A stretch of 9,504 nucleotides of DNA, from the NCBI GenBank assembly GCA_002450035.1, contig DJYF01000044.1, positions 1-9,504 on the forward strand. The letters are read 5' to 3'. The DNA comes from Caryophanales bacterium UBA6985 (GTDB lineage: Bacteria; Bacillota_I; Bacilli_A; RF39; UBA660). Of this stretch, positions 1 to 8,335 are shown piece after piece; positions within the stretch are counted from its first letter, which is position 1, and each line of letters opens with the position of its first letter. Position numbers and translations under genes: made by a program. The notes beneath the pieces were generated by a model. It was not told the DNA's origin. It ran no database searches and was given only the letters and a program-made list of their open reading frames with translations.

Positions 1-678
1 AGTATTGCTCAACTTGTTAGTGAAATAGCTCATTCTGTAAGACAACCTAATAATAAAGCTCTACGTGAAAACATAAAGCTTCTTATTATTCAAACTCGTA
101 ATGAAGTTATTCGTAGGTCTTATGAGAATCATGGTTATACTGATAAATTTCTTACTCAGAGATTTAAAGTAACTCTTACTTCAGTAAACGATGGTGAAAT
201 TGTTCTTCCTGAAGGTTATGAAAATACTGACATTGACCAAATAAAAAGAACTCTTCAAAAAGTTCCTCGTCCTGTCAGACTTACTAATAATCTTCCTTTT
301 GATAGAGTCAGTTCTGCTGGTTTTAAAACTAATAGAGAGTTTCCTTTTATTAAGGAAACTTCTGCTCGTTTTAGAAGTTCTGTTCCTGGTCTTTGTGGTA
401 TGCCTTGCTATGATTATATAAATGAATATATTTATATTTTTCCAGCTGAAGGTAAATCATTTGACATTAATGCAATCGTTATTGAATCAGCTTTTGAACA
501 TCCTAATGAAGTTTCTCTGCTTAATGGTACTCTTGCACCTGAAGATATGTGGCTTGATGAAAATGAATATCTTCTTAGTGAAGATATGATTGGTCAAATT
601 AAAGAGATTATTTATAGTAGAGATTTGTTAAGTACAGTTCGTGAAACTGATGAAGTACCTAAAGCTATTAAATATTAA
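1..678 (+). CDS. Tail ring / tail tubular protein, 5' truncated (crAss-like)
   Basis: Frame 1 is open from the first base to the TAA at 676-678, giving 225 residues with no start in the window. The first in-frame ATG (400) lies inside the conserved part, so the gene begins upstream. The visible N-terminus ([18 protein letters not shown]) followed by a helix ending near [13 protein letters not shown], then a beta-rich part with KVPRPVRL and a [12 protein letters not shown] strand, matches my memory of the crAss-like ring protein family, which stacks between portal and muzzle to make the tail barrel. The family usually begins only a few residues before this helix, so little is probably missing. 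The C-terminus (helical, ending DEVPKAIKY) looks complete. The next gene starts two bases after the stop. The position two to three genes before a second ring protein and the muzzle gene supports the call. Which ring it forms is inference. Confidence 0.75.
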   Translation, partial: SIAQLVSEIAHSVRQPNNKALRENIKLLIIQTRNEVIRRSYENHGYTDKFLTQRFKVTLTSVNDGEIVLPEGYENTDIDQIKRTLQKVPRPVRLTNNLPFDRVSSAGFKTNREFPFIKETSARFRSSVPGLCGMPCYDYINEYIYIFPAEGKSFDINAIVIESAFEHPNEVSLLNGTLAPEDMWLDENEYLLSEDMIGQIKEIIYSRDLLSTVRETDEVPKAIKY

Positions 679-680
679 TT

Positions 681-1625
681 ATGAGAACTATTAGAAAACT
701 TATTGGTAATCTTCCTAAAAGTGCTGCTTTTCTTAGAGGAGGCAAATTTGAAGCTTCTCTTAGTAGACTTATTGATTATTATCAATCTCTTCACGAGCAA
801 GTAATTGAGTTTTACGAAGTTCTTTCTGAAGTTAAGGATGGTGAGCCAGGTCCTAAAGGTGATAAAGGTGACCCAGGAGAACCTGGTCCTAAGGGAGATA
901 AGGGAGATAAAGGAGATAATGGTGCGCAAGGAGCACAAGGTATTCAAGGTCCTGCTGGTCCTAAAGGAGATAAAGGAGATACTGGTAGTGTTGGACCTCA
1001 AGGTCCACAAGGTCTTCAAGGCCCTCAAGGGGAACAAGGTGAAAAAGGAGAAGATGGTGCTGATGGACAAGATGGTCAACCTGGAGCTAAAGGAGATAAA
1101 GGAGATAAAGGCGATAAAGGTGACAAAGGAGACCCGTTTACATATTCTGATTTTACACCTGAACAACTTGCTAGTTTAAAAGGTGAGAAAGGTGATAAGG
1201 GCGATACTGGTTCACAAGGTATTCAAGGTGAACAAGGACCAAAAGGAGATAAAGGTGATGCTTTTACTTATTCTGACTTTACTCCTGAGCAATTAGCAGC
1301 GCTTAAAGGTCCGAAAGGAGACAAGGGTGACACTGGCGATACAGGTCCTCAAGGAGCAACAGGTGCTACTGGCGCAACAGGAGCGACTGGTCCTCAAGGT
1401 CCTGCTGGAGAAAAAGGAGAAAAAGGCGATAAGGGAGATACAGGTGACACTGGTCCTGCTGGTACTACAGATTATACTCAATTAGCAAACGTTCCTACCA
1501 ATATTGTTTTTGGTAAATCATCTTCTGGTAATACTCCTTATAATATATGGGTTGGAACCCAAGCTCAATATTCTCAAGAAACTGTAAGTGCTGATACTAT
1601 TTATTTTATAATAGAAACAACATGA
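681..1625 (+). CDS. Collagen-like phage fibre protein
   Basis: This 314-residue protein has an N-terminal part (1-52) without collagen sequence, probably helical from about 22 to 51 and suited to anchoring or trimer nucleation. Collagen-like Gly-X-Y blocks follow at 54-152 (33 triplets), 168-194 (9) and 210-260 (17), dominated by GDK, GPQ, GPK, GDT and GAT. The blocks are separated by two near-identical inserts containing [12 protein letters not shown] (153-167 and 195-209). The C-terminal part (261-314) contains [12 protein letters not shown]...DTIYFII, a pattern I recall at the ends of many phage tail and fibre proteins. Gly-X-Y proteins of phages form trimeric rods, so a fibre or decoration role is likely; its attachment point on the virion cannot be read from sequence. 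The ATG is two bases after the previous stop, with no Shine-Dalgarno site. Its TGA overlaps the start of the lectin-like gene, suggesting co-translation. Repetitive codons create false ORFs on the other strand and in another frame. Confidence 0.9.
   Translation: MRTIRKLIGNLPKSAAFLRGGKFEASLSRLIDYYQSLHEQVIEFYEVLSEVKDGEPGPKGDKGDPGEPGPKGDKGDKGDNGAQGAQGIQGPAGPKGDKGDTGSVGPQGPQGLQGPQGEQGEKGEDGADGQDGQPGAKGDKGDKGDKGDKGDPFTYSDFTPEQLASLKGEKGDKGDTGSQGIQGEQGPKGDKGDAFTYSDFTPEQLAALKGPKGDKGDTGDTGPQGATGATGATGATGPQGPAGEKGEKGDKGDTGDTGPAGTTDYTQLANVPTNIVFGKSSSGNTPYNIWVGTQAQYSQETVSADTIYFIIETT
1090..1131 (+). repeat. Tandem 9-base GGN-GAY-AAA units encoding (KGD)5
   Basis: Within the first collagen block, residues 137-151 are five successive Lys-Gly-Asp units. 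The Gly codons run gga, gga, ggc, ggt, gga and the Asp codons gat, gat, gat, gac, gac, so the first copies are identical at the base level and later ones have drifted synonymously. Such runs can change length by slippage or recombination, altering fibre length without breaking frame. It is a coding repeat, not a separate element. Confidence 0.75.
1137..1310 (+). repeat. Duplicated [12 protein letters not shown] insert interrupting the collagen rod
   Basis: Copy 1 spans 1137-1184 (residues 153-168) and copy 2 spans 1263-1310 (residues 195-210), 126 bases apart. Fifteen of 16 residues agree (Ser/Ala is the only change), but 12 of 48 bases differ and seven of the 15 conserved codons use different synonymous codons. 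The protein sequence is therefore held while the DNA has drifted. Each insert breaks the Gly-X-Y register and resumes it at a Lys-Gly, consistent with a small hinge or trimer-registering knob. Similar inserts are, from memory, common in other phage collagen-like proteins. Confidence 0.85.
1622..1625 (+). promoter_or_regulatory. ATGA stop-start overlap (translational coupling site)
   Basis: The ATG of the lectin-like gene (1622-1624) overlaps the TGA of the collagen-like gene (1623-1625). There is no Shine-Dalgarno sequence before it (the leader is A/T-rich: ttataatagaaacaac). This arrangement usually lets a terminating ribosome restart on the next gene, which would keep fibre and lectin amounts linked. 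Coupling itself is inferred. Confidence 0.6.
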
Positions 1626-2281
1626 TTGATATTTTTAATAATGGTATAGCTGATGTTTTAGTAGGTTCTACTTCTGTTAAAAAAGTATGTGTTGGAACTG
1701 ATGTTGTTTGGGAGAAGAGTTCTCCTGTATTACCCTATGATGCAAAAGTTGAATATATACAAGGTAATGGTTCAGCATGGATTAATCCTCAGTATACGAC
1801 AACTTCAAATTCTATTATTACAATAGACTGTCAGCTTTCATCTATAGTGGCTCAGAAGAGAATTATTGGTAATATTACTTCTGGATATTTTGAAATATAT
1901 ATTAATGGTAGTAAAAAATGGTCTTTTGCTTCTAATGGTAGAACTTATGCTAGTTCTGTAACTGCCAACACTAGTAGACATACATTCAAAATAGACAATG
2001 TTGCTGCAAAAGGATATATTGATAATACTGCTGTAACTATTGGAAGAAATGCTGCAACGTATTATGGAACTGCAGAAATATTCACAAGACATACAGCAAC
2101 TGATAATAGAACTTGTAGTGGCAAAATATATTCTTGTACAATTGTTAATGGAACTACTTTAGTTCGTGATTATATACCTGTTAGAGTTGGAACTGTTGGA
2201 TGTTTATATGATAAAGTAAGCGGAACATTATTTTATAGTTCTGGTTCTAGTGATTTTACTCCTGGTCCTGATGTAAATTAG
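1622..2281 (+). CDS. LamG/concanavalin A-like (lectin-fold) phage surface protein
   Basis: This 219-residue protein has two parts. Residues 1-31 ([23 protein letters not shown]) resemble a short beta module seen at the N-termini of phage baseplate or fibre proteins, with a repeating G-x-x-V-x-K-V-x-V-G-x-x-V-W pattern. Residues 38-215 follow the LamG/concanavalin-like jelly-roll pattern I recall from gut phage proteins: [20 protein letters not shown] at the start, a SRHTFKIDN strand in the middle, then [22 protein letters not shown], and [18 protein letters not shown] near the end. Members of this fold often bind glycans or cap fibres, but no specific ligand residues can be assigned. It is coupled to the collagen-like gene by ATGA, so the two may act in one fibre. 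It ends with TAG at 2279-2281 and an in-frame TAA follows at 2291-2293. A decoration protein not involved in receptor binding remains possible. Confidence 0.75.
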   Translation: MIDIFNNGIADVLVGSTSVKKVCVGTDVVWEKSSPVLPYDAKVEYIQGNGSAWINPQYTTTSNSIITIDCQLSSIVAQKRIIGNITSGYFEIYINGSKKWSFASNGRTYASSVTANTSRHTFKIDNVAAKGYIDNTAVTIGRNAATYYGTAEIFTRHTATDNRTCSGKIYSCTIVNGTTLVRDYIPVRVGTVGCLYDKVSGTLFYSSGSSDFTPGPDVN

Positions 2282-2298
2282 ATATTGATATAAGTATT

Positions 2299-3252
2299 AT
2301 GGGAATAAAAGAAATACCAACCAACTTTCGTGTCTATTATAAAACTATGCATGATAGTATTAGACCAAAGTATGAAGAAGCGGTTGCTAATTATGAAAAG
2401 CTTCTTGTTGAAGAGAAAGCTATTCATAGTGAATTAATTGGACTTGCTGATTATTATAACAGCGTTTATAAGTTTAACTTTAGTGATTATCCTGAACTTA
2501 TTGATAACAATTACATAGATGGTACATTTTATGACCATGCTAAAGGTTTGTTTATTAATAAGAAAAATAATTATAAAGCAACAAGTCCTTTATATAAACT
2601 TTATAAAGTTGCTATGAAGCAAAAAGAATTACATAATCTTAAACATCAACTTGATATTTGGGAGAGAATGCTTGATTTAACTCTTGATGAATATAAACAA
2701 GTTCTTCAAACTTTCTATAATGAAGTTCATAAGAAACTTATTATTGATGGTTATGGTTATGTTTTTGAAAATCCTATGGGATGGCTTTGTATAAATAGAT
2801 GTAAAGTTGTTAATGGTAAGTCAAGAGTACTTGATTTCAAAGCAACTAAAGCTAACAAAGAGAAACTTATTGCAGAAGGTAAACGTCTTTGGAATAAAGA
2901 AGAAGCTGCCTATGCTGCACAAGTCGGAATTGATTATGAAGGTGTTGATTATAGAGTTTACAAAGACGAGGAATACTGTTATGAATTTAGTTTAGTAAAT
3001 TGTAGAGTTATTCCTGGAGAAAAGATACAATTTAAGACTACTGATAGTCATAGAGGTTTGGCTGGTAAAAACGAAGATGATGTCATAGCTGAATGTAATA
3101 ACGACTTAAATAAAATATGTAGTCTTAATATTAATCCTAGTCGTAAACTTTATATGTGTCTTAAAGCAAATGATATTTTATATTTAAATTTTATTAGAAA
3201 TGAAGGTCAACAATCAGTTAAAACTCCAAAGGCTAATAGGAAAAATAGATAA
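2299..3252 (+). CDS. Conserved crAss-like structural-module protein, function unknown
   Basis: This 317-residue protein is not one I can name by function. The N-terminal half (about 11-150) looks mainly helical, with charged stretches at 20-48 and 97-150 that could form coiled coils (KYEEAVANYEKLLVEEK). The C-terminal half is mixed and contains GYGYVFENPMGWLCINRCK (151-169), ATKANKEKLIAEGKRLWNKE (182-201) and GIDYEGVDYRVYKDEEY (210-226). All seven cysteines (164, 168, 227, 235, 266, 274, 287) fall in this half. The tail is basic (KTPKANRKNR). The pattern around GYGY...CINR and LYLNFIRNE looks familiar from a gene located between ring-protein genes in crAss-like phages, so a minor virion or tail-assembly role is plausible but inferred. 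The ATG follows a 17-base AT-rich gap with no Shine-Dalgarno site, and the last 53 bases are shared with the next gene. Confidence 0.7.
   Translation: MGIKEIPTNFRVYYKTMHDSIRPKYEEAVANYEKLLVEEKAIHSELIGLADYYNSVYKFNFSDYPELIDNNYIDGTFYDHAKGLFINKKNNYKATSPLYKLYKVAMKQKELHNLKHQLDIWERMLDLTLDEYKQVLQTFYNEVHKKLIIDGYGYVFENPMGWLCINRCKVVNGKSRVLDFKATKANKEKLIAEGKRLWNKEEAAYAAQVGIDYEGVDYRVYKDEEYCYEFSLVNCRVIPGEKIQFKTTDSHRGLAGKNEDDVIAECNNDLNKICSLNINPSRKLYMCLKANDILYLNFIRNEGQQSVKTPKANRKNR
3200..3252 (+). other. 53-base dual-coding overlap
   Basis: The start of the second ring protein lies inside the 3' end of the preceding gene, in another frame. In the ring-protein frame a TAA at 3185-3187 closes reading just upstream, and 3200 is the only ATG before the conserved DNDFNISESDWIPR segment. 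The next in-frame ATG is Met42 and would delete that segment. The overlap encodes the basic tail of the upstream product and the first 17 residues (to KID) of the ring protein. Confidence 0.75.
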
Positions 3253-3946
3253 TGACTTTAACATTAGTGAAAGTGATTGGATTCCTAGAGTTGCTGCTTG
3301 GACTATAGATGCTCTATCTCAAATGAAAGTTCTTCCTATGGAAAAGAAACGTAGAGAACTTGAAGTTTCAGATAGAGTTGCTACTTTTCCTTGCACTTTA
3401 AATGCAACTGACCTTAAGGTATTTGATTCTAATGGTGTTGAGATTCCTAACTATGATGCAGCTAAAGATTGCAAATGTAGTGATACTGCTGGAATTTATA
3501 GAAAGAAGGAAATAGGTGTTACTGACCCTTCTAATATAAACGGTTGGGAAACTATTCAAGTTGCTAATGTTGTTTCTGCTAATAGCAGAAACTTTGTGTT
3601 AGATTGCAACAACATAGAATTGAGTTTCGATACAGATAAGATTACTGTTGAAAGTTTTGAAGTTGCCACATATCATGATGATTATTATGATTGTGAGTGT
3701 CCTTATATTTATGATGATGGTCTTCTTTTAGAAGCTCTTGCTTGGTATTGTCTTTTTAAATATCTTAGTAGAGGTAGTCATCATGCTGTCTATGATTTGA
3801 AATCAAACAGTCCTGTTACTAATCCATGGATTCAATGGAATACTCTTAGACCTAAAGCTGCTGCTTCAGTTAAAGCTAAGATTGGCAAGACTGACGATGG
3901 TTGGAATAATTTCTTTTATAATAGTACATTTTTACCTAGAAGTTAA
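3200..3946 (+). CDS. Tail ring / tail tubular protein (muzzle-proximal type)
   Basis: This 248-residue protein carries the pattern I associate with crAss-like ring proteins, functionally like the P22 gp4 or T7 gp11 tail adaptors. It has an N-terminal DNDFNISESDWIPRVAAW (17-34) helix region, LPMEKKRRELEVSDRVATFP (45-64), a beta section (71-160), then CPYIYDDGLLLEALAWYCLF (167-186) and a C-terminal helical and loop region with RGSHHAVYDL and GWNNFFYNSTF. Such proteins assemble in a ring of many copies between portal and muzzle and guide DNA exit. It stands three bases before the muzzle gene, as expected for the ring that contacts it. Two Cys-x-Cys pairs (91-93 CKC, 165-167 CEC) stand out. The start at 3200 is forced by an in-frame stop 13 bases upstream. 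Ring identity and stoichiometry are inference from crAss-like virion structures. Confidence 0.75.
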   Translation: MKVNNQLKLQRLIGKIDNDFNISESDWIPRVAAWTIDALSQMKVLPMEKKRRELEVSDRVATFPCTLNATDLKVFDSNGVEIPNYDAAKDCKCSDTAGIYRKKEIGVTDPSNINGWETIQVANVVSANSRNFVLDCNNIELSFDTDKITVESFEVATYHDDYYDCECPYIYDDGLLLEALAWYCLFKYLSRGSHHAVYDLKSNSPVTNPWIQWNTLRPKAAASVKAKIGKTDDGWNNFFYNSTFLPRS

Positions 3947-3949
3947 ATT

Positions 3950-6900
3950 ATGACTAGAGTTAAACCAAAACTATATCTTAATATGAGTCCTGAGACTGTT
4001 GAAGAAGGAGGACTTATATTTGCTAGAAATATGAAGATAGATGATGATGGTCATTTAACTTCTGATTATGGATATAAAAACATAAGTACAGTTGTTGGTT
4101 CTACTGATTTATTAGCTGGTAGAACAATAGTAGGACATATAGTTGGTCTTGATAATAAAATATATTTGTTTACTCAAAAATATTTAAGTCCTGGATTTGA
4201 ATATCGTATTTTCGAATACGATGAAGTTAGTAGAACTATTGTAGATACTGGTGTTACACGATGGACATGGGGTGGTGGACCTATATATGGCTGTGTTAGT
4301 ACAAATGTAAGTGGAGAAAAAATATTAACTATTGGAGAAGAAAAACACGCTAATGCTGCTACACCTCTTAAACATATAAACTTAAGCAATGGCTATTATA
4401 ATGTAGCTGATGAAAGTTTATATACTCAAGCTCCTGTTTGTCCTACTGCAAACTTAGCACTATATTCTACATATATCGAAACCATTCCTAGTGGTGTATA
4501 TGTATTTTTTATTCGTTATAAAATTAGAAAAGATGTGTACACTAATTGGTTTCTTTGTAGCAGACCAGTATTTGCTGGAACTTCTGAAACTACAACAACT
4601 ATACAAGGTGGTTTAAAATACATTAATACTCATAAAGATTCTGCTAAATCATTTATATTTGATTTAAGTTTTGTTAATAACGCAGCTATTGGTTTATATG
4701 ATGAATTTCAATTAGGCTTTATAATAACCCATGATGATGCTACTGATGCTCGTACTTGGAAACATTTTAAAATGCCTAATAATGGAAGTCTTAGGATATA
4801 TTTTAACTACGAGAACATACAAGAAACCAATATCGATGAACTTTTAACTAATACTTATGAGTTGTATAATGTAGGAAACATTACTAATTTTAAAAATAAA
4901 TTATATATTAGTAACTACAGAGAAAGTAATTTTAATCCTGATTTATCTAGTATAGATTTAGATAATGCTTTTTCTTTATCTGCTGCAACAATAGATGATA
5001 GTACTGCTCAAGGATATGCCGATGTAAAATTAGATTATAACGGTTTTAAAGAACTTTCTGATTATATAACTTATAATCCATATGATTATTACACTAGAAT
5101 AAAAACGTCAAGTTCAAGTTATAAGAATATAAGTGCATTAACAGCTAGTGAAATAGAAAATTTATTAACTGTAGATATATCTAATTTTTATAAAGATACG
5201 TCTTCTGAATTTGAAGATGCTTTTATGTTTGACGTACATGGTCATGTAGACCAAGACCCTGATATAATATATATTGCTGGATTTACTAATTCAGTATATA
5301 ATAAAACTCTTTTAGGAAATGATTTTACATTAAGATATGATAGTGCAGGGCATGGTTGGGGAGATGTAGGTTTGTCTCTTACTCCTACCGAATATAATGG
5401 AGTTTATCAAGTACGGGCTTATAGCACTCCTCATCCTTTTCATGGTAAGTTAACATATGGCTATGGTGTATTTGGAGAAACTGAAGTCCCTGCTGCATAT
5501 CTTCCTTACTCTACTTGGAATACAATACCTATAAATCAATCATATACTTCTAGTGGTAAGTCTGCTGCAGGTGATGGCTTTTTGACTGATGCTATTAGAA
5601 ATACTATTGCTAGAGAATTAAAGAAAGAAATAGCAAAATTAAATAGATTTATATTAGGCTATGCTACAATTACAAGTGGAGCAAATACATACCATGTAAC
5701 TATTGTAACAAGTAAAGATATTTTTGATAAAGATAATTATGTTGGAGGCACTTATGAAACAGATTATGGTATAGAAAATAAAAACAACAGTAGTAATAGT
5801 ACTATACAAAATGATTTAAAAGAGCAATTGAGTTATTTTATTTCAAATCATATAGTAGGTATTGACGATAATGGTGGTATAGTATTAGCAATTAATGGTA
5901 ATTATATAAAGCCAAGTGCTATAGAATTCTCATTTAAAGCTTGTGAATTTGTATTAGATAACGGAGACAATGTAAATGAGAATAATGATGAAAGTTATAA
6001 CGTTAGATTTTCAGCTACTTTAAAATCTACAGTATATAAATGTATATGTACTTTTGGAATAGCTGATAGTAATCTTGACATAAGTCCTAAACAAAGTTCA
6101 GACACTAGTTATAGTCAAGCTTCTACTATGGTTCCTATGTCTACATACAAAGCATATGTGCATTTTGTTGATGAACATAATATTATAACAAATGGATATC
6201 CGTTATCTAGTACTATAACAGCTGGAGGTACTGTTAATGATTTGACAAAATTTGTATTACGATATTCTGTTTATACTAGCTATTTAGGAAACCTTACAAG
6301 TACATATAGAAGTTTCTTTATATCTCTTAAAAATGTTGGGGATGTTATAGTAGAAACTTTTGGTAATACACATAATAATGGTTATAATATTGTTCAATGT
6401 TTAGAAGCAGATGCTTTATTGTACAACATAAATGATAATATAACACTTGTAAACAGTAATAATACTGTAATAACTACGAATGCTAAATATTATTCTAGCG
6501 GAGAATCTATTCCAAGTATTGCCTTTGGTAATTGTGGTTTTATTGCTTGGAAATCTAGTACTGCTGTAACTGGAAAATTATATGTAAAAATAAGTAGAAG
6601 TGATAATAATAATAAAGAACATGAAAAAGGTTTAGTAAAGGCTACACCGTATTTGCCATTACAACAAACAACTAATGCTGTAATATCTGATGGATTTTAT
6701 GGAGGTTATTTTTGTTCTGTTAAAAAACCTTCATTTTCTCTATCTTCTACTTGTTATGTTTCTGGTAATGATGTATATTCAGCTACAAGAGGTACTGTAA
6801 TAAAACTTAACGATTTTGAAGGATTTATAAATACACAAGATAGTAGTATATATTTTGTAAGAAGTAATTATAATCTTAATTATTTAACTCTAGTAGAAGA

Positions 6901-8332
6901 TATTTCAGACCATATTCATAGAACAGGTTCAACTAGTAATTCTGCTAAACAAGTTGTAAAAGTTATAAATTCAGCTATACTTAGTTTTATTTATGATTTA
7001 AAAGGTATGTATAAAAACTTTATGAATAAAACATTTACAGCTTATGATGAAGATTACATAGTACAATTCGATAATACAATAAGAGTTAGCAATGTTCTTT
7101 CTGATGAAACTTTTAATAATGCTGTGTTTAAATTTGAACCAGAAAATTATTATAATGTTCCAACAGATAGAGGTATAATAGTAAATCTTTTCTCTATAGG
7201 TAACAATATATTTGTACATACTAAAGCTTCATTATATAAGTTTGATGCTAATCAAACTATTATGGCTTCTGATACAGATATTAAATTACAAGAAAGTGAA
7301 CCGTTTAGTGCAGGTATTACTCAAATAATTGATTCACAATATGGATATGGAGGTATAGACAATAAAGAAGCTGGCTGTGTTACATTTGACTCTTATTTCT
7401 TCTATGATAAATATAGTACACATATTTTTGCCTACGGGGGAAATAGTCAAGTTCAACTTATAGATGCAAGCATATATAAACTTCTTAAACATTATTCTCC
7501 TGAAGCATGTATCACATTACACGATGATATAAATCATAGAGTTCTGTTTATGTTTGGAGAAGGTACACATATGGAAGTTTTCTTTACTATAAGTTATAAT
7601 TATAAATCTAAAACTTTTGTTTCCATTCATGACATTGATTTAGCAAATACTTTTGCTGGTAGAACTAGATGTTTTTCATATAATGGAAAAAGTACGTCTA
7701 CACTTGGACATTTTTGTGAGCTTTTTAATAAAGATACAGATTTAAGTACTACTGAAATAATATTAGAAGATTTAAATATTCGTAATATATATGGAGATGC
7801 TACTTGGTTTAGTAATATACTTACGCATTCTGTTCAGTCTAGTATGTTTAATATAGCTGTAGTAATGTTTCCTAGTAATACTCTAAGAGAGGTTATCAAT
7901 TTTGTTAAATATATAGGAGAAATAATAGAAAACTATGTTGTTGAAGGACAAGATTATGATGTAATACTTATTCCAAAACATAATACAACTAATCCTGTTA
8001 AATCTTTACAGATTGTAACAGATACGTGTTTGAGTAATATTATTAATACTACAGTTGATGACACAGTTAGACCTGACCATAGTCTTACTGACCATAAAGG
8101 ATTTAAACATGAAATTGACTCTTGGAATGCTAACTACTTTAGAAGTATCATAAACTCTGATAACATATATAATTATGATGAAGATGCTAGAGAATTGCAA
8201 CCAATTACTCCTGATTTGGTGTCAGATAATAATTCTCTTGTTTATGGAAAGTATTATGTGTTGTTATTCAACTTTAAAGATACAGTTCCTGTTAAATTTG
8301 AAGAAGTATTTATTAATTCAGAAAAATATTAA
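3950..8332 (+). CDS. Tail muzzle / nozzle-type protein (crAss-like)
   Basis: This is the largest gene of the window, 1460 residues in one unbroken frame. The N-terminus has KPKLYLNMSPETVEEGG (5-21) followed by FARNMKIDDDGHLTSDYGYK (24-43). This N-x-x-DDDG-x-L-x-x-x-x-G opening is of the kind seen in tail closure proteins such as T7 gp12 and P22 gp10, where a beta-rich body ends the tail tube and retains DNA. From memory, crAss-like phages place a muzzle protein of similar size directly after a ring protein, as here. The body is rich in Ser, Thr, Asn, Tyr and Asp, has no signal peptide or evident membrane segment, and looks beta-rich. Near the C-terminus, DSWNANYFRSIINSDNIYN (1390-1408) precedes the terminal strand region. 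Leu is often TTA and Ile often ATA here, unlike the flanking genes. No catalytic motif was recognised, so enzymatic activity is not claimed. It ends three bases before the cargo gene. Confidence 0.75.
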   Translation: MTRVKPKLYLNMSPETVEEGGLIFARNMKIDDDGHLTSDYGYKNISTVVGSTDLLAGRTIVGHIVGLDNKIYLFTQKYLSPGFEYRIFEYDEVSRTIVDTGVTRWTWGGGPIYGCVSTNVSGEKILTIGEEKHANAATPLKHINLSNGYYNVADESLYTQAPVCPTANLALYSTYIETIPSGVYVFFIRYKIRKDVYTNWFLCSRPVFAGTSETTTTIQGGLKYINTHKDSAKSFIFDLSFVNNAAIGLYDEFQLGFIITHDDATDARTWKHFKMPNNGSLRIYFNYENIQETNIDELLTNTYELYNVGNITNFKNKLYISNYRESNFNPDLSSIDLDNAFSLSAATIDDSTAQGYADVKLDYNGFKELSDYITYNPYDYYTRIKTSSSSYKNISALTASEIENLLTVDISNFYKDTSSEFEDAFMFDVHGHVDQDPDIIYIAGFTNSVYNKTLLGNDFTLRYDSAGHGWGDVGLSLTPTEYNGVYQVRAYSTPHPFHGKLTYGYGVFGETEVPAAYLPYSTWNTIPINQSYTSSGKSAAGDGFLTDAIRNTIARELKKEIAKLNRFILGYATITSGANTYHVTIVTSKDIFDKDNYVGGTYETDYGIENKNNSSNSTIQNDLKEQLSYFISNHIVGIDDNGGIVLAINGNYIKPSAIEFSFKACEFVLDNGDNVNENNDESYNVRFSATLKSTVYKCICTFGIADSNLDISPKQSSDTSYSQASTMVPMSTYKAYVHFVDEHNIITNGYPLSSTITAGGTVNDLTKFVLRYSVYTSYLGNLTSTYRSFFISLKNVGDVIVETFGNTHNNGYNIVQCLEADALLYNINDNITLVNSNNTVITTNAKYYSSGESIPSIAFGNCGFIAWKSSTAVTGKLYVKISRSDNNNKEHEKGLVKATPYLPLQQTTNAVISDGFYGGYFCSVKKPSFSLSSTCYVSGNDVYSATRGTVIKLNDFEGFINTQDSSIYFVRSNYNLNYLTLVEDISDHIHRTGSTSNSAKQVVKVINSAILSFIYDLKGMYKNFMNKTFTAYDEDYIVQFDNTIRVSNVLSDETFNNAVFKFEPENYYNVPTDRGIIVNLFSIGNNIFVHTKASLYKFDANQTIMASDTDIKLQESEPFSAGITQIIDSQYGYGGIDNKEAGCVTFDSYFFYDKYSTHIFAYGGNSQVQLIDASIYKLLKHYSPEACITLHDDINHRVLFMFGEGTHMEVFFTISYNYKSKTFVSIHDIDLANTFAGRTRCFSYNGKSTSTLGHFCELFNKDTDLSTTEIILEDLNIRNIYGDATWFSNILTHSVQSSMFNIAVVMFPSNTLREVINFVKYIGEIIENYVVEGQDYDVILIPKHNTTNPVKSLQIVTDTCLSNIINTTVDDTVRPDHSLTDHKGFKHEIDSWNANYFRSIINSDNIYNYDEDARELQPITPDLVSDNNSLVYGKYYVLLFNFKDTVPVKFEEVFINSEKY

Positions 8333-8335
8333 AAT

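Noticed and set aside
400..678. A short 92-residue gene starting at 400.
   Set aside because: The same frame is open from base 1 and its upstream translation carries the conserved N-terminal ring-protein pattern, so 400 is an internal Met.
675..1481. ORFs on the - strand (675-1166, 1293-1481) and a + strand out-of-frame ORF (805-1179) across the collagen-like region.
   Set aside because: They are by-products of repeated GGN-GAY-AAA codons, which give low-complexity Ser/Thr/Phe/Ile or Lys/Val runs in the other frames. The Gly-X-Y frame explains the region fully.
2279..2293. Possible stop-codon recoding (TAG read as Gln), known in some crAss-like phages.
   Set aside because: Reading through TAG at 2279-2281 adds only three residues before TAA, and reading through TGA at 1623-1625 meets a stop within eight codons. 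All genes, including the 1460-residue one, are open under the standard code.
6998..8200. - strand ORFs inside the muzzle gene (6998-7219, 8006-8200; also 4174-4389).
   Set aside because: They are short, lie within a long confident gene on the other strand, and arise from its Tyr/Asn/Ile-rich codons.
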